DNA of 64,000 nucleotides, from NCBI RefSeq assembly GCF_000195275.1, contig NC_015385.1, forward strand, positions 2,124,501-2,188,500. Reading direction: 5' to 3'. Position numbers and translations under genes: made by a program. The first letter of the stretch is position 1, and the number at the start of each line of letters is the position of its first letter. The notes under the pieces were generated by a model. The model did no database searches. It was given only the letters and a program-made list of their open reading frames with translations, and had not been told where the DNA came from. Source of the DNA: Treponema succinifaciens DSM 2489. GTDB lineage: Bacteria; Spirochaetota; Spirochaetia; Treponematales; Treponemataceae. Positions 16,458 to 25,738 of this stretch are shown here, one piece after another.

Positions 16458-17768
16458 TTACTTGTTCAAAAGATATTCCGCGACAGCCTCGTAAGCCGGA
16501 ATTGAAAGCGGGTCGATGTACTTGTTCGAGGCGTAGTAAGTCGAGGCAAAGCGCGCAATAACCATCTGCGCCGCCGGATCAATGTAGATTGCCTGCCCAT
16601 GAACGCCGCGCGCCATGTATGCACCGTGCGAGTTGTTCGTAATCCACCACATATTGTGATAGCTCCAGCCCTGCAATTTCGGATAATCGCCTTTTGCAAA
16701 CGTTGCCTTGTACTCATCGGAAGAGCCTCCGGTCGCAATGTAGTTTACAGCTATTTCAGGAATAACCTGCCTGCCGTTCAGCCTTCCGCCGTTTCTCATC
16801 ATCTCGCCGAAAGCCGCCATATCGCGAAGGTTCAAGTCAAAGCCGCCGCCTGCAAACGCGATTCCAGAAGGGTCAACCTGGTAGTAGCCGTCGTAATGCG
16901 CGCCAAGAGGCTTCCAAATCATCCCGGAAACCATATCAGCAAGCCCCTGCCCTGTTACGCGCGAGCAAATCCAGGCAAGAAGCTCTGTGTTCACGGTTCT
17001 GTAGCCGAAAGCGTCTCCGTGTTCTGAATCAGGAAGTTTTTTTACAGTTGCAAGGTATTCGTAGTAATTCTGCGGGCCTGTGTAGTCTGCCGGGCGGAAC
17101 ACGTTTCCTGCCACAGAGTAAGCCCAGATTTCCGCGTTCGGGTTGTTGTAGTCCTCGCTGTATTTTACCGCGGTCGTCATGTCCATAACCTCTTGGACAG
17201 TCGCATCCGCGAAGCCTGAATCCTTTAGCTCTGGAATGTATTCAACGACTTTCTTTGACGGCTCAAGTTTGCCTTCAGCAACAAGAATAGAAGCGATTGT
17301 TCCAGTAAACGATTTGCTCACCGACATCGCCGCGTGAAGTCCGTCCGGCTTTAAGCCTGCCGGGTATTTTTCATAGACGATTTTTCCCTTGTGCATGACT
17401 ATGATTCCGTCTGTATAATTCGCACCAAGCGACTCTTCAAAAGTCATCGTCTTGTCTGAATCCCACGGTGTGAATGTTACGTTTCCAATTGCCGGGTCAA
17501 GCTTTGTCTTTAGCTGATATTTTTTGCCATTGCCTGACGAGACATTCCGTGTAGGAAAAAACTCCCTCATGTGGTTCACGCTGTAGCGCAAAGCCGGAAA
17601 CTCAAAGAACGATCCGTCCGAAGCATGAAGCGTTTTTTCCTGAGACGGCGGAAATCCTTTCATCCAGCCCATAACGTCGGGCACGGTCTGCTCTGCGGTA
17701 GGATAATTCTGGGCAAAGCCAAGAGAGCCAGCCAAAGCCAGCGCGGAAAATAAAACGGTTGCTTTCAT
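16458..17768 (-). CDS. Exported serine hydrolase, beta-lactamase/6-aminohexanoate-dimer-hydrolase family
   Basis: 436 residues with a signal peptide (MKATVLFSALALAGSLGFAQ). The active-site SxxK motif is Ser149-V-S-Lys152 in AAMSVSKSFTG, preceded by a strand typical of the family (DGIIVMHKGKIVYEKY). Downstream are a tyrosine in HGDAFGYRTVN and a C-terminal RGVHGQAIYID in the place of the KTG-like box. This matches class C beta-lactamase-fold esterases and NylB-type hydrolases. The substrate cannot be told. AAGGAGGA lies five bases before the ATG. An array of dyads lies upstream and may control it. Confidence 0.88.
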   Translation of the reverse strand: MKATVLFSALALAGSLGFAQNYPTAEQTVPDVMGWMKGFPPSQEKTLHASDGSFFEFPALRYSVNHMREFFPTRNVSSGNGKKYQLKTKLDPAIGNVTFTPWDSDKTMTFEESLGANYTDGIIVMHKGKIVYEKYPAGLKPDGLHAAMSVSKSFTGTIASILVAEGKLEPSKKVVEYIPELKDSGFADATVQEVMDMTTAVKYSEDYNNPNAEIWAYSVAGNVFRPADYTGPQNYYEYLATVKKLPDSEHGDAFGYRTVNTELLAWICSRVTGQGLADMVSGMIWKPLGAHYDGYYQVDPSGIAFAGGGFDLNLRDMAAFGEMMRNGGRLNGRQVIPEIAVNYIATGGSSDEYKATFAKGDYPKLQGWSYHNMWWITNNSHGAYMARGVHGQAIYIDPAAQMVIARFASTYYASNKYIDPLSIPAYEAVAEYLLNK

Positions 17769-17865
17769 AGCATTCCTCCTTAGTTAATATGATAGGTATT
17801 ACTAAAAAGATAAGCATAAAGAGAGTGAACGGCAAATTTAGGATATTATAAAAAGATAGTGATTT

Positions 17866-17999
17866 CTATAGAGTGTCTATAGTAGCTCTCTATGGACACT
17901 CCATAGCGTCCATTATGGATACCTCATAGAGTGCTCTGTGGACACTCCATAGCGAACGCTATGCACAGTCCATAGCAGGTCGCTATGAACAGTGCATAG
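17866..17999. repeat. Six tandem 17-bp dyads at 23-24 bp period
   Basis: Units near the consensus CTATGG-ACACT-CCATAG are centred at 17874, 17898, 17921, 17944, 17967 and 17991. Each is an imperfect or perfect inverted repeat (for example 17890-17906 is perfect). The array fills the gap between the stop of the DUF4469 gene (18021) and the leader of the serine hydrolase, in DNA transcribed leftward. Regular spacing of just over two helical turns fits cooperative protein binding on one DNA face. The rest of 17769-18020 shows nothing else. Confidence 0.85.
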
Positions 18000-18020
18000 A
18001 GAATTGTTAGACTTAAACTG

Positions 18021-18764
18021 CTACGCCTTTACTGCTTTTAGTTCATAGGCATATCGGAGTTCACGTAAATTCTTTAAGATATTTACACTGCTTCCTGTAT
18101 ACCTTGTTCTGATTATGAGCGAAACATTGCCTTCGGCTACGCTTGACGGAACGCGGGCTATGAGCCGGGACGGCTTGTTTGCGGTGAGCTTGCGGGTTAC
18201 TCGGTGCTCATTGCCTTCCATGTCAACAAAGAATACTCCCTGCTCTGTATCGGCTTCGTCCTGGATCTTGATTTTTTCACCTTCGATGATGACATCGTCT
18301 CCAATCTGAACTGTGCCATCCTTGTTGCCTGTAAGCGTATTGGTAACCGCTCCGATTACCGCTCCTCCTGAATCCTTGCATCCAGTTACCTTTACACTGA
18401 TTTTGGAAGTTTCAGCGCGCAGGCTGGCGGAAGGCATAATGTCGAACGAGCACTTGTGTAGCGCAGTGTCGAACACGGAGTTTATGTCCTCGAATACTCC
18501 TGAAACCCTTGGAGAAAGGCTTCCCACTTCGTTTGAGTAAGTGCAGCCGGAAAGAGCATACTCAAAGACTTTTTTGTTCCTAAGCGAAAGGATATTCAGA
18601 ATTGTCTCCTTCTTGATTTCGCTTCCTTCTGCAACAATCGCATCCGCGATGTCCTCGTCGCGCTTTGCCGCAGCAGGCACAACGTCCGCAAGCTGGTCGC
18701 GGTCATTGTCCTGTGTAAACGGGTTTGGTCTGAGCACAATGCTCCAGACATACTTTTTAGCCAT
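18021..18764 (-). CDS. HU-like DNA-binding/DUF4469 domain protein
   Basis: 247 residues. Residues about 1-120 (MAKKYVWSIVLRPNPFTQDN ... EIKKETILNILS) match the HU/IHF-like N-terminal domain seen in Bvu_2165-type proteins, and about 125-235 match DUF4469 (DDVIIEGEKIKI ... LIARVPSSVAEGNVSLIIRT). Such proteins are common in Bacteroidetes and some spirochaetes; the function is not established. GGAGG is well placed before the ATG. The leader holds two hairpins and the 3' flank holds six dyads. A nucleoid-type protein next to a regular dyad array is suggestive, but no link is shown. Confidence 0.8.
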   Translation of the reverse strand: MAKKYVWSIVLRPNPFTQDNDRDQLADVVPAAAKRDEDIADAIVAEGSEIKKETILNILSLRNKKVFEYALSGCTYSNEVGSLSPRVSGVFEDINSVFDTALHKCSFDIMPSASLRAETSKISVKVTGCKDSGGAVIGAVTNTLTGNKDGTVQIGDDVIIEGEKIKIQDEADTEQGVFFVDMEGNEHRVTRKLTANKPSRLIARVPSSVAEGNVSLIIRTRYTGSSVNILKNLRELRYAYELKAVKA

Positions 18765-18793
18765 TAAAACCTCCTTTGGTTTGGCGAAAATGC

Positions 18794-18862
18794 GGGGCTG
18801 CTACGCCCCTTAAATAAAACAGCCCGTGAGGATATTCCAAAAGGAGGAACTCCTGCACGGGC
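18794..18862 (-). promoter_or_regulatory. Two hairpins in the leader of the DUF4469 gene
   Basis: Reading leftward, GCCCGTG...CACGGGC (18862-18822) is followed by TGTTTTATTT, then GGGGC-GTAGCA-GCCCC (18809-18794), then the ribosome site. The first hairpin is terminator-like and the second lies about 30 bp before the start codon, a layout compatible with attenuation. No known riboswitch is recognised. The remaining 18863-19043 has no gene. Confidence 0.45.
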
Positions 18863-19043
18863 AGATTTGCGAGATTGTTATTACTGTGCTGTTCAAGCTG
18901 ACTTTCTTTCTCTTCACGCTAAGAATTATAACATAGGTATTCCATGCACGCAAATAAAATATAATAAATGTTTACGCTTTGTCATCTTAGGGATTGCCCC
19001 AAAGCTCTATTGCATGGGATTCCCCTGTTCAACAATGACAAGG

Positions 19044-22000
19044 TTACCAGATTCTTAGGTTCAGCTTGTATGTGCCGGGGCGGACGCGGTACTGCTCAAG
19101 GGTGTCCGGACCGCAGGCTCCTGTTCCTACTCCTCGGTGGGCGGCGTCTATTACTAGAATCCACTTGCCTTCACTTCCTTTGGACAGGTCAACCAGTTCG
19201 CTTGTGTGGTGGCACTTGTACAAGTCCTGAGCTGTGTACGGCAAGAGGCTAAAGCTGAATTCTGTGTCCGACTGTACGTGCAGTGTCTTTCCGCCTCCTG
19301 AAAGCTCAAGGTACTTTACGCCGCACCTTAGTCCGTTTTCCTGCGGAACAATGTAAGGCACCTCAAGGTCTTTTATGTCCATTTCGTACAAGCCTTTGAG
19401 CGCGGAATACTTTCTGTCGCTATAGCATTCGTGGGGACCGCATCCGTACCATTTTGCCTTTGTAAATGCGCTGCTAACAGAAGCTTCAAGACCAATACGT
19501 GGATATTCCGGCACTGTACTGTTCAGGCTGAAGTCAGCGCATATTTCCATGAATGAATTGTCTTCCTGCCATGCCTTCTTTATAGCGCAAGAGCAAGTTC
19601 CAAAGTCAAACTTCTTTCCGTCCTTCTCTGAAACTATATGGAATACACCATGCGAGTCTTTTACGCCATGGGACTTGTCAAGCGCACAGTCCATCCAGAG
19701 CTTAGTAGGCTTTCCGATAAAGCAGCCGGGCACATTGTCGCTGTCAACTTTGTCGTAGAGGGCTTTTATTCCCTCATTTTCGGTGTAGGCATGGAACACT
19801 GCAGGCGCAAGGCTCAAGGCAAGCTGCTCGGCTTCCGTGGAAACGCAAGAGGCGCTGTCTGCAAAGCAAGTCCTGCCGGTGCAAATCAGTTCTTCGTCTG
19901 AACTGCACAGTTCGCCTTTTAAAGCCCAAGGTGTCTGTTCTGCATAAACAAAGTCGGCATGGAACACTATTTCAGCGCGGCTGTCTGCGTTAAGCACGCA
20001 CTCACACACTTGAGGAAGCTCAATATGCATTGTTTTTCCAGGGAGAAGTTCTTTAAGCGGAATCTCACCCGATGCCTTTGCAGTTCCGTCAACTAGGCAT
20101 GACCATTTTAAGCTTAAGAAGTCCAGCGGAACAAAGAAAGCCTTGCTTTTAACTTCAAAGATTCCCTGGGCGGCATGGATGGCTTTAAGGCGTACAGGTG
20201 CAAAAAGACGGCGGCATTCTTCCATTGCAGGCTTAGGGGTCTGGTCAGGGAAGTTCAGTCCGTTAAGGCAAAAGTCGTAGTCGCAAGGGCTATCTTCAAA
20301 GTCACCTCCGTACTTCCAGTATTTTCCACCCTTACTTTCACCAAGCTTTCCTTCCGGGGCATAGGCTGCTATTCCTTGGTCTATCCAGTCCCAGATAAAG
20401 CCTCCCTGAAGCCCCTGGGTTGACTCAATCGCATTCCAGTAGTCTGCAAGGCTTCCGTTTGCGTTTCCCATTGCGTGGGAATATTCGCACATGATTAAAG
20501 GCCGCCAGTCGTCGCGCTTTGTGGCATAGTCTACAATCAGGTCGATGCTCGGATACATCGGGGCAATGAGGTCGGTAAGCTGTTTTCCGTTTGCAAGGCA
20601 GTCAAGAGTGAAGTCTCCCTGATGAATCTGCGGGCGCACAAAGCCTTCGTAATGCACAATGCGCGTGCTGTCGTAGCCTCTAAGCCAGGCGGCTGTTGCC
20701 CAGTGGTTCTGTCCGTTGCCGCTTTCGTTTCCTAAAGACCAGCCGAAGATGCAGGCGTGGTTCTTGTCGCGGATTGCCATTCGCTGCACTCTCTGGATAT
20801 ATGAGTTGAGCCATTCCTCGCTGCGGCTCATAACATCATAGTATGCGTGGTTTTCGATGTTCGCCTCATCAAGGATGTAGATTCCGTAGCGGTCGCAAAG
20901 TTCGTACCAGCGTTCATCGTCCGGGTAATGGCAGGTGCGCACCGCATTGAAGTTGTATTTCTTGAGAGTCTTTATGTCGTGAACCATTTCCGCAGTGGAA
21001 AGAGTCTTGGCATTGGACTCGTTGTGCTCGTGGCGGTTCACTCCGTGGATGTAGACTTTCTTGGAATTGAACAGAAGCTCGCGCCGCTTTATTTCCACGG
21101 ACTTAAACCCAACTGTAAATGAAGAGCTTTCTATATGCCTTCCGTTCTTTTCCAGAAGACTTACAGTTACAAGATAAAGCGACGGCGTTTCGTTAGTCCA
21201 AAGAGCAGGGTTTTCAATTACAATGTCTTTCTTTGCAAGCGAAAGGGTGTTGCGCACATCGAGGCTGCACGGAATTTTGCCGGACGCCACTTCTTTTCCG
21301 GGGATTCCTGTTGATGGAGTTCCTTCAATGCGGCAGACTTTGTATTCCACATCAAACTGCATTTTGTCCACTTCTGTCTGTGTCTTGTACTTGGCTTGCG
21401 ATGTTGCAATGGCGACTTCAAGTGGAATCACGCCCTTCGGCTCTTCGCCTGAAAAGTCAATGTATGTCAACGCCTTTGCATCCTGAATGAAAACTTTTTC
21501 AGTTGAGTAAAGGTAGACGCTTCTGTGGATTCCGCCGAACCACCACTGGTCTTGGTCTTCAACATAGGAGGCGTCTGACCAGCGCACAACCTTTATAACA
21601 ATTTCAGCGGACGAGCCTTTTATGAAATCAGTTATGTCGAATTCGCAAGGAAGCCTTGTGTCCTTTGAAACGCCGGCTTCAGTTCCGTTCACGTATACAA
21701 TCGCAACGCTTTCCGCAGAGCCGATATGCAGAACTATACGGCGGCCATTCCATTTTTCGGGCAAGCTCACATTCAGCTTATAGTAGCCAGTGGGATTCTT
21801 TTGCGGCACAAACGGAGGCACGCAGTCAAACGGCATCTGGATGTTCGTGTAATGCGGAGAGCTGAAGCCCTGCATTGTCCAGGAAAGAGGCACTTTTATC
21901 TTCTGCCACTCAGTCTTTTCGTCCGGCTCATGTTCCGGGGAATCGAAGAAGCAAAAGTCCCATTCTCCGTCCAGGCTTTTAAAGAAGGAGCTTGTAGGCA

Positions 22001-22130
22001 CTTCACAGGATTCAGGTCCTATGGCAGCCTCAATCTGCGACTTTTGCGACGACTCATAAGGAACAAGCGGGCTTCTCATTGGCAGCCTGTTTACTGATTG
22101 TATTTCTGGATTCTCCCAAACTCTTTTCAT
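19044..22130 (-). CDS. lacZ: Beta-galactosidase, glycoside hydrolase family 2
   Basis: 1,028 residues, the full LacZ length. It hydrolyses terminal beta-galactosides such as lactose in the cytoplasm; no signal peptide is present. The GH2 sugar-binding domain comes first (DGEWDFCFFDSP...), then immunoglobulin-like domains and the TIM barrel with acid/base Glu469 in SLGNESGNGQ and nucleophile Glu549 in MCEYSHAMGN, and the C-terminal beta domain (bgal_small_N). The start is the ATG at 22130 with GAGGTG five bases upstream; a GTG at 22136 is also in frame. It is divergent from a sugar ABC transporter, with a LacI-type operator between them, consistent with uptake and cleavage of a galactoside. 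Confidence 0.96.
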   Translation of the reverse strand: MKRVWENPEIQSVNRLPMRSPLVPYESSQKSQIEAAIGPESCEVPTSSFFKSLDGEWDFCFFDSPEHEPDEKTEWQKIKVPLSWTMQGFSSPHYTNIQMPFDCVPPFVPQKNPTGYYKLNVSLPEKWNGRRIVLHIGSAESVAIVYVNGTEAGVSKDTRLPCEFDITDFIKGSSAEIVIKVVRWSDASYVEDQDQWWFGGIHRSVYLYSTEKVFIQDAKALTYIDFSGEEPKGVIPLEVAIATSQAKYKTQTEVDKMQFDVEYKVCRIEGTPSTGIPGKEVASGKIPCSLDVRNTLSLAKKDIVIENPALWTNETPSLYLVTVSLLEKNGRHIESSSFTVGFKSVEIKRRELLFNSKKVYIHGVNRHEHNESNAKTLSTAEMVHDIKTLKKYNFNAVRTCHYPDDERWYELCDRYGIYILDEANIENHAYYDVMSRSEEWLNSYIQRVQRMAIRDKNHACIFGWSLGNESGNGQNHWATAAWLRGYDSTRIVHYEGFVRPQIHQGDFTLDCLANGKQLTDLIAPMYPSIDLIVDYATKRDDWRPLIMCEYSHAMGNANGSLADYWNAIESTQGLQGGFIWDWIDQGIAAYAPEGKLGESKGGKYWKYGGDFEDSPCDYDFCLNGLNFPDQTPKPAMEECRRLFAPVRLKAIHAAQGIFEVKSKAFFVPLDFLSLKWSCLVDGTAKASGEIPLKELLPGKTMHIELPQVCECVLNADSRAEIVFHADFVYAEQTPWALKGELCSSDEELICTGRTCFADSASCVSTEAEQLALSLAPAVFHAYTENEGIKALYDKVDSDNVPGCFIGKPTKLWMDCALDKSHGVKDSHGVFHIVSEKDGKKFDFGTCSCAIKKAWQEDNSFMEICADFSLNSTVPEYPRIGLEASVSSAFTKAKWYGCGPHECYSDRKYSALKGLYEMDIKDLEVPYIVPQENGLRCGVKYLELSGGGKTLHVQSDTEFSFSLLPYTAQDLYKCHHTSELVDLSKGSEGKWILVIDAAHRGVGTGACGPDTLEQYRVRPGTYKLNLRIW

Positions 22131-22250
22131 ATTCACCTCAAGCTAAATAGTGTTTTTTCTTAACAATGCCGATTGTAAATCAGAATCACATAAATGCAAC
22201 TTGGCGGAAGAACGAATGCGCAACCGTTGCCCATTTGGATATTAGAAAAT

Positions 22251-22280
22251 TTGACAGATTAAATTTTGTGCTCCTATAAT
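22251..22280 (+). promoter_or_regulatory. Consensus sigma-70 promoter of the sugar ABC operon
   Basis: TTGACA (22251-22256), an 18-bp spacer and TATAAT (22275-22280). It drives rightward transcription toward the binding-protein gene at 22337, leaving a leader of about 50 nt. The operator dyad begins 8 bp downstream of the -10. Confidence 0.8.
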
Positions 22281-22287
22281 TAATCTC

Positions 22288-22299
22288 GTTAACGTTAAC
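22288..22299. promoter_or_regulatory. LacI/GalR-type operator
   Basis: The perfect palindrome GTTAACGTTAAC has the central CG and symmetric half-sites typical of LacI-family operators. It covers the expected transcription start of the promoter at 22251-22280, so binding should repress the transporter and perhaps lacZ. No LacI-family regulator gene is present in the window. Confidence 0.65.
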
Positions 22300-22336
22300 A
22301 CAACGAATTTCGTTTTATCACTAGGAGGAAATTTTT

Positions 22337-23617
22337 ATGAAATTGGTTTATAAAATTATGACCGCGGCTGTAGTTTCAGCCGGCTTATTTTTCATGGGAG
22401 GATGCAGCAAGGCTGAGCAGGAAAAGCAGCTTACAGTCTGGTGCTGGGATCCGCAGTTCAATATTTACGCAATGAACACAGCAGCTGAAATATACCAGAG
22501 GGAACATCCAGATGTTAAAGTAAATGTAGTTGAAACACCTTGGGCAGACTTGCAGCAGAAACTTATTACTTCACTTTCAGCAAATGACACAAAATCACTT
22601 CCTGACATCATCCTTTGCCAAGACACAGCAATGCAGAAAAATATATCAAACTATCCGAACGCATTTTATCCTTTGGACGGAAAAGTTGACATAAGCCAGT
22701 TCGCGCAGTTCAAGGTTGGCTACGGAGAGTTCAAAGGCAAGCACTATTCAGTTCCATTTGACAACGGAGCAACAGCTACATTCATCAGAACTGACATTCT
22801 TGAAAAAGCCGGACTCAAGCCTTCTGACTTCAACGATATAACCTGGAGACAGTTCCTTGAGCTTGGAAAAATTGTAAAGGCAAAAGCCGGTGTTCCGCTT
22901 CTTTCTTATGTAGGAACAGAACCTGACTGTATTTTCATTATGCTTCAGAGCGCGGGAAAATGGGTTTTTGACGAGAACGGAAATCCTTCTATGGTCGGAA
23001 ATGAGGCGCTTAAGGAAGCTGTTTCAGTTTATTCAGAAATGATAAAGGAAGGCGTTTGCATTACAGTTTCTGACTGGAACGCATACATCGCAAGCATTCA
23101 GAATAGCTCGGTTGCGGCAACTATCAACGGATGCTGGATTGCAGGTTCAATCACAAATCAGCCGGCACAGAAAGGAAAATGGGCAGTTGTAAACACACCA
23201 AGGCTCGACAACATTCCTGGCGCAACAAACTATTCAAACCAGGGCGGCTCAAGCTGGATGGTTATGAAAAGCTCAAAGAATGCCGAAATTGCCTGCGACT
23301 TCTTGAACAAGACTTTTGCCGGAAGCACAGAACTTTACGAAACAATTCTTCCAACTTCTGGAGCAATTGCAACATGGCTTCCTGCATCAAAGACTTCTGT
23401 CTATGACCAGCCAAATGATTTCTTTGCAGGCCAGAAAATCTACAAGGACATTGTTGACTACGCCGGAAAAATTCCGCAGGTAAAATACGGAGTTTACAAC
23501 TACGAAGCAAGAGACGCGATTGGAGTTGTTGTAAGCGACATTCTTACAGGAAAGAAAACCATTGACCAGGGAATAGAAGAAGCTGAAAAGCAAGTTAAAT
23601 TCCTTATGGGTCTTTAA
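22337..23617 (+). CDS. Sugar ABC transporter substrate-binding lipoprotein (family 1)
   Basis: 426 residues with a lipoprotein signal (SAGLFFMGGC-SKAEQ; lipidated Cys near residue 23). The mature domain (LTVWCWDPQFNIYAMNTAAE ... GGSSWMVMKSSKNAEIACDF) is a cluster-B sugar-binding protein of the UgpB/MalE type. AGGAGG precedes the ATG. It is the first gene of a three-gene unit with two permeases and no ATPase, so a shared MsmK/UgpC-type ATPase elsewhere is expected. The divergent lacZ suggests a galactoside, possibly lactose; the substrate is inferred from context only. Confidence 0.92.
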   Translation: MKLVYKIMTAAVVSAGLFFMGGCSKAEQEKQLTVWCWDPQFNIYAMNTAAEIYQREHPDVKVNVVETPWADLQQKLITSLSANDTKSLPDIILCQDTAMQKNISNYPNAFYPLDGKVDISQFAQFKVGYGEFKGKHYSVPFDNGATATFIRTDILEKAGLKPSDFNDITWRQFLELGKIVKAKAGVPLLSYVGTEPDCIFIMLQSAGKWVFDENGNPSMVGNEALKEAVSVYSEMIKEGVCITVSDWNAYIASIQNSSVAATINGCWIAGSITNQPAQKGKWAVVNTPRLDNIPGATNYSNQGGSSWMVMKSSKNAEIACDFLNKTFAGSTELYETILPTSGAIATWLPASKTSVYDQPNDFFAGQKIYKDIVDYAGKIPQVKYGVYNYEARDAIGVVVSDILTGKKTIDQGIEEAEKQVKFLMGL

Positions 23618-23628
23618 TTGACAAAGCC

Positions 23629-23683
23629 AGCCGCAGGACAGAAGCAAACTTCAAAACATTCTTGTCTTGCGGCTTTATTTTTT
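23629..23683 (+). terminator. Hairpin after the sugar-binding-protein gene
   Basis: AGCCGCA...TGCGGCT with additional pairing toward the loop, then TTATTTTTT. It lies between the binding-protein gene and the permeases, a common place for a leaky terminator that leaves more binding protein than permease. Confidence 0.75.
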
Positions 23684-23696
23684 CAGAGGTGCAAAT

Positions 23697-24581
23697 ATGA
23701 AAAGTAAATCGCTTGAGCGCAAATACAAAATTGCCGGATGGTATTTTGTAATGCCCGCTTCGCTTTTGATTTTTCTTTTTAGCTTTATTCCGATGGTCAG
23801 GGCTTTTATTCTTTCACTTCAGTCTGGAGTTGGAAACAATTTAAGTTTCTGCGGAATTAAAAACTACGTCAGGCTTTTTCAGGATGAGAAATTTATCGCT
23901 TCTCTGAAAAACGTAATTATATATTTTGCTTTTCAAGTTCCAATAATGCTTTTTATCGCCATTATTCTAGCTTGTATTCTTAATGACAAAAAACTGAAAT
24001 TCAAGGGGCTTTTTAGAACTATAATTTTTCTTCCGTGCGCGACTTCACTTGTAGCTTCCGCCCTTATCTTTAAATCTCTTTTTGCGCTGGACGGACTTGT
24101 AAACGTTCTGCTAGTAAACCACCATTTTATTTCTCAGCCAATCAACTGGCTCACTCATCCTGTGTGGGCAAAGGTCATTGTAATTTTTACGATTACCTGG
24201 AGATGGACTGGATACAACACCGTGTTTTTTCTTGCGGGACTTCAGGGAATTGAATACAGCATTTACGAGGCTGCAAGAATCGACGGAGCTTCAACAGTCC
24301 AGACATTCTTTAGAATAACGCTTCCGCAGTTAAAGCCTGTTGTTCTTCTTACAGCAATCATGTCAACAAACGGAACTTTGCAGCTCTTCGATGAAGTAAA
24401 GAATTTGACTGGCGGCGGACCTGGAAACGCGACAATCACAATTTCGCAGTACATCTACGATTTGTCATTCAAGTACAATCCGCAGTTTGGATATGCAGCG
24501 GCAGTTTCTTACGCGATTCTTATAATCGTTGCGCTGCTTTCATTTATTCAGATTATTCTTGCTGACAGGAAGGAAAAATGA
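23697..24581 (+). CDS. Sugar ABC transporter permease (MalF/UgpA type)
   Basis: 294 residues from the ATG at 23697 (AGAGGT six bases upstream). It has six hydrophobic segments and the EAA loop YEAARIDGASTVQTFFRITLPQLKP that contacts the ATPase. It overlaps the next permease by 4 bp (ATGA). It belongs to the binding-dependent transport family with the proteins at 22337 and 24578. Confidence 0.93.
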   Translation: MKSKSLERKYKIAGWYFVMPASLLIFLFSFIPMVRAFILSLQSGVGNNLSFCGIKNYVRLFQDEKFIASLKNVIIYFAFQVPIMLFIAIILACILNDKKLKFKGLFRTIIFLPCATSLVASALIFKSLFALDGLVNVLLVNHHFISQPINWLTHPVWAKVIVIFTITWRWTGYNTVFFLAGLQGIEYSIYEAARIDGASTVQTFFRITLPQLKPVVLLTAIMSTNGTLQLFDEVKNLTGGGPGNATITISQYIYDLSFKYNPQFGYAAAVSYAILIIVALLSFIQIILADRKEK

Positions 24582-25393
24582 AAAAATCAGGACACATCAC
24601 AGAAGTATTAAAATACGCCTTTATAATAACAGTTTGCTTCTTTTCTATATTTCCATTTTACTGGATGCTTTGCGGTGCGACAAACACAAGCGCAGACGTA
24701 ATCACAGGAAGAGTTATTCCAGGCGCAAATTTGTTTGCAAACATAAAGACAATGCTTTCAACCGTAAAAATCGGACGCGCTTTCTGGAACTCACTGCGCA
24801 CAACTGTCTGCGGAACTGTTCTTAGTATTTTTGTCTGCTCGCTTGCAGGCTACGGATTTCAGATTTTCAGAGACAAGGGAAAAGACACGCTCATGAACAT
24901 TCTGCTTATTTCAATGATGATTCCATTCGCTTCGATTATGGTTCCATTGTTTAAAATGTTCAGCGTAATGCATCTTATGAATTCCACGCTAGGATTTATT
25001 TTGCCGACTGTTTCAACTGCGTTTCTGATTTTCTTTTTCAGGCAGAATTCGGTAACGTTTCCGCTTGAAACAATTCAGGCAGCAAGAGTTGACGGACTTG
25101 GAGAGTTTTCAATCTACCTTAAAATTTACCTTCCGATTATGGCTCCGACATTTGCGGCGGCGGCAATTGTAACTTTTATGAACAACTGGAACAACTATAT
25201 GTGGCCTTTGATTGTTATGCAAAGCCAGAAAATGCAGACACTGCCACTTTTAGTTTCAGGACTCACAGCAGGATACACTACAGACTACGGACTTTTGATG
25301 CTGAACCTTTGCATTATGACAATTCCGACTGTTGTGCTTTTCTTTACACAGCAAAAGAGATTTGTTTCTGGAATTCTTGGTGCTGTAAAATAA
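24578..25393 (+). CDS. Sugar ABC transporter permease (MalG/UgpE type)
   Basis: 271 residues with six membrane segments and the EAA loop ETIQAARVDGLGEFSIYLKIY. It overlaps the upstream permease by four bases, indicating translational coupling. It is the last gene of the unit and is followed by a terminator. The pair forms the membrane channel of the importer. Confidence 0.93.
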   Translation: MKKSGHITEVLKYAFIITVCFFSIFPFYWMLCGATNTSADVITGRVIPGANLFANIKTMLSTVKIGRAFWNSLRTTVCGTVLSIFVCSLAGYGFQIFRDKGKDTLMNILLISMMIPFASIMVPLFKMFSVMHLMNSTLGFILPTVSTAFLIFFFRQNSVTFPLETIQAARVDGLGEFSIYLKIYLPIMAPTFAAAAIVTFMNNWNNYMWPLIVMQSQKMQTLPLLVSGLTAGYTTDYGLLMLNLCIMTIPTVVLFFTQQKRFVSGILGAVK

Positions 25394-25411
25394 AAGTTCA
25401 GACAAAAAAAT

Positions 25412-25457
25412 AGGCGGAAATCTTGAAAAGGACACTCGAAATTTCTGCCTTTATTTT
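25412..25457. terminator. Bidirectional terminator between convergent units
   Basis: AGGCGGAAAT pairs with ATTTCTGCCT (one mismatch). It is followed by TTTATTTTT on the plus strand and by ATTTTTTT on the minus strand, so it can end both the sugar ABC operon and the leftward unit that ends at 25471. Confidence 0.8.
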
Positions 25458-25470
25458 TCAGTAAAAAAAA

Positions 25471-25731
25471 TTATTTTTTATTTGCTTTGTCAAACGCTTC
25501 CTGAACTGCAATTGCAAGCTGGTCAGCGCAGGAAGTTCCTTTTGTGCGGCACAAGTTTCCGCGGCACTTTTCTTGAATAAATTCAACAGTTGTTCCGTCA
25601 AGGATTTTTGAAATCGCCTTTAAGTTTCCGTCGCATCCATTTGTAAATTCAATTCCGCGGACAACATTTCCGTCAAGCTCGAATTTTATATTTGTGGCGC
25701 AAACACCTTTTGTCTTAAAATTGCAAACCAT
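25471..25731 (-). CDS. TSCPD-domain protein (TIGR03905 family)
   Basis: 86 residues: MVCNFKTKGVCATNIKFELD, then VVRGIEFTNGCDGNLKAISK and RTKGTSCADQLAIAVQ. The conserved cysteines and TxGTSCADQL end are those of the TSCPD domain family, small proteins related to a C-terminal segment of some ribonucleotide reductases. The stand-alone form has no settled function. It starts 7 bp after the ABC ATPase stop and is last in the leftward unit. Confidence 0.85.
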   Translation of the reverse strand: MVCNFKTKGVCATNIKFELDGNVVRGIEFTNGCDGNLKAISKILDGTTVEFIQEKCRGNLCRTKGTSCADQLAIAVQEAFDKANKK

Positions 25732-25738
25732 AAATTCC

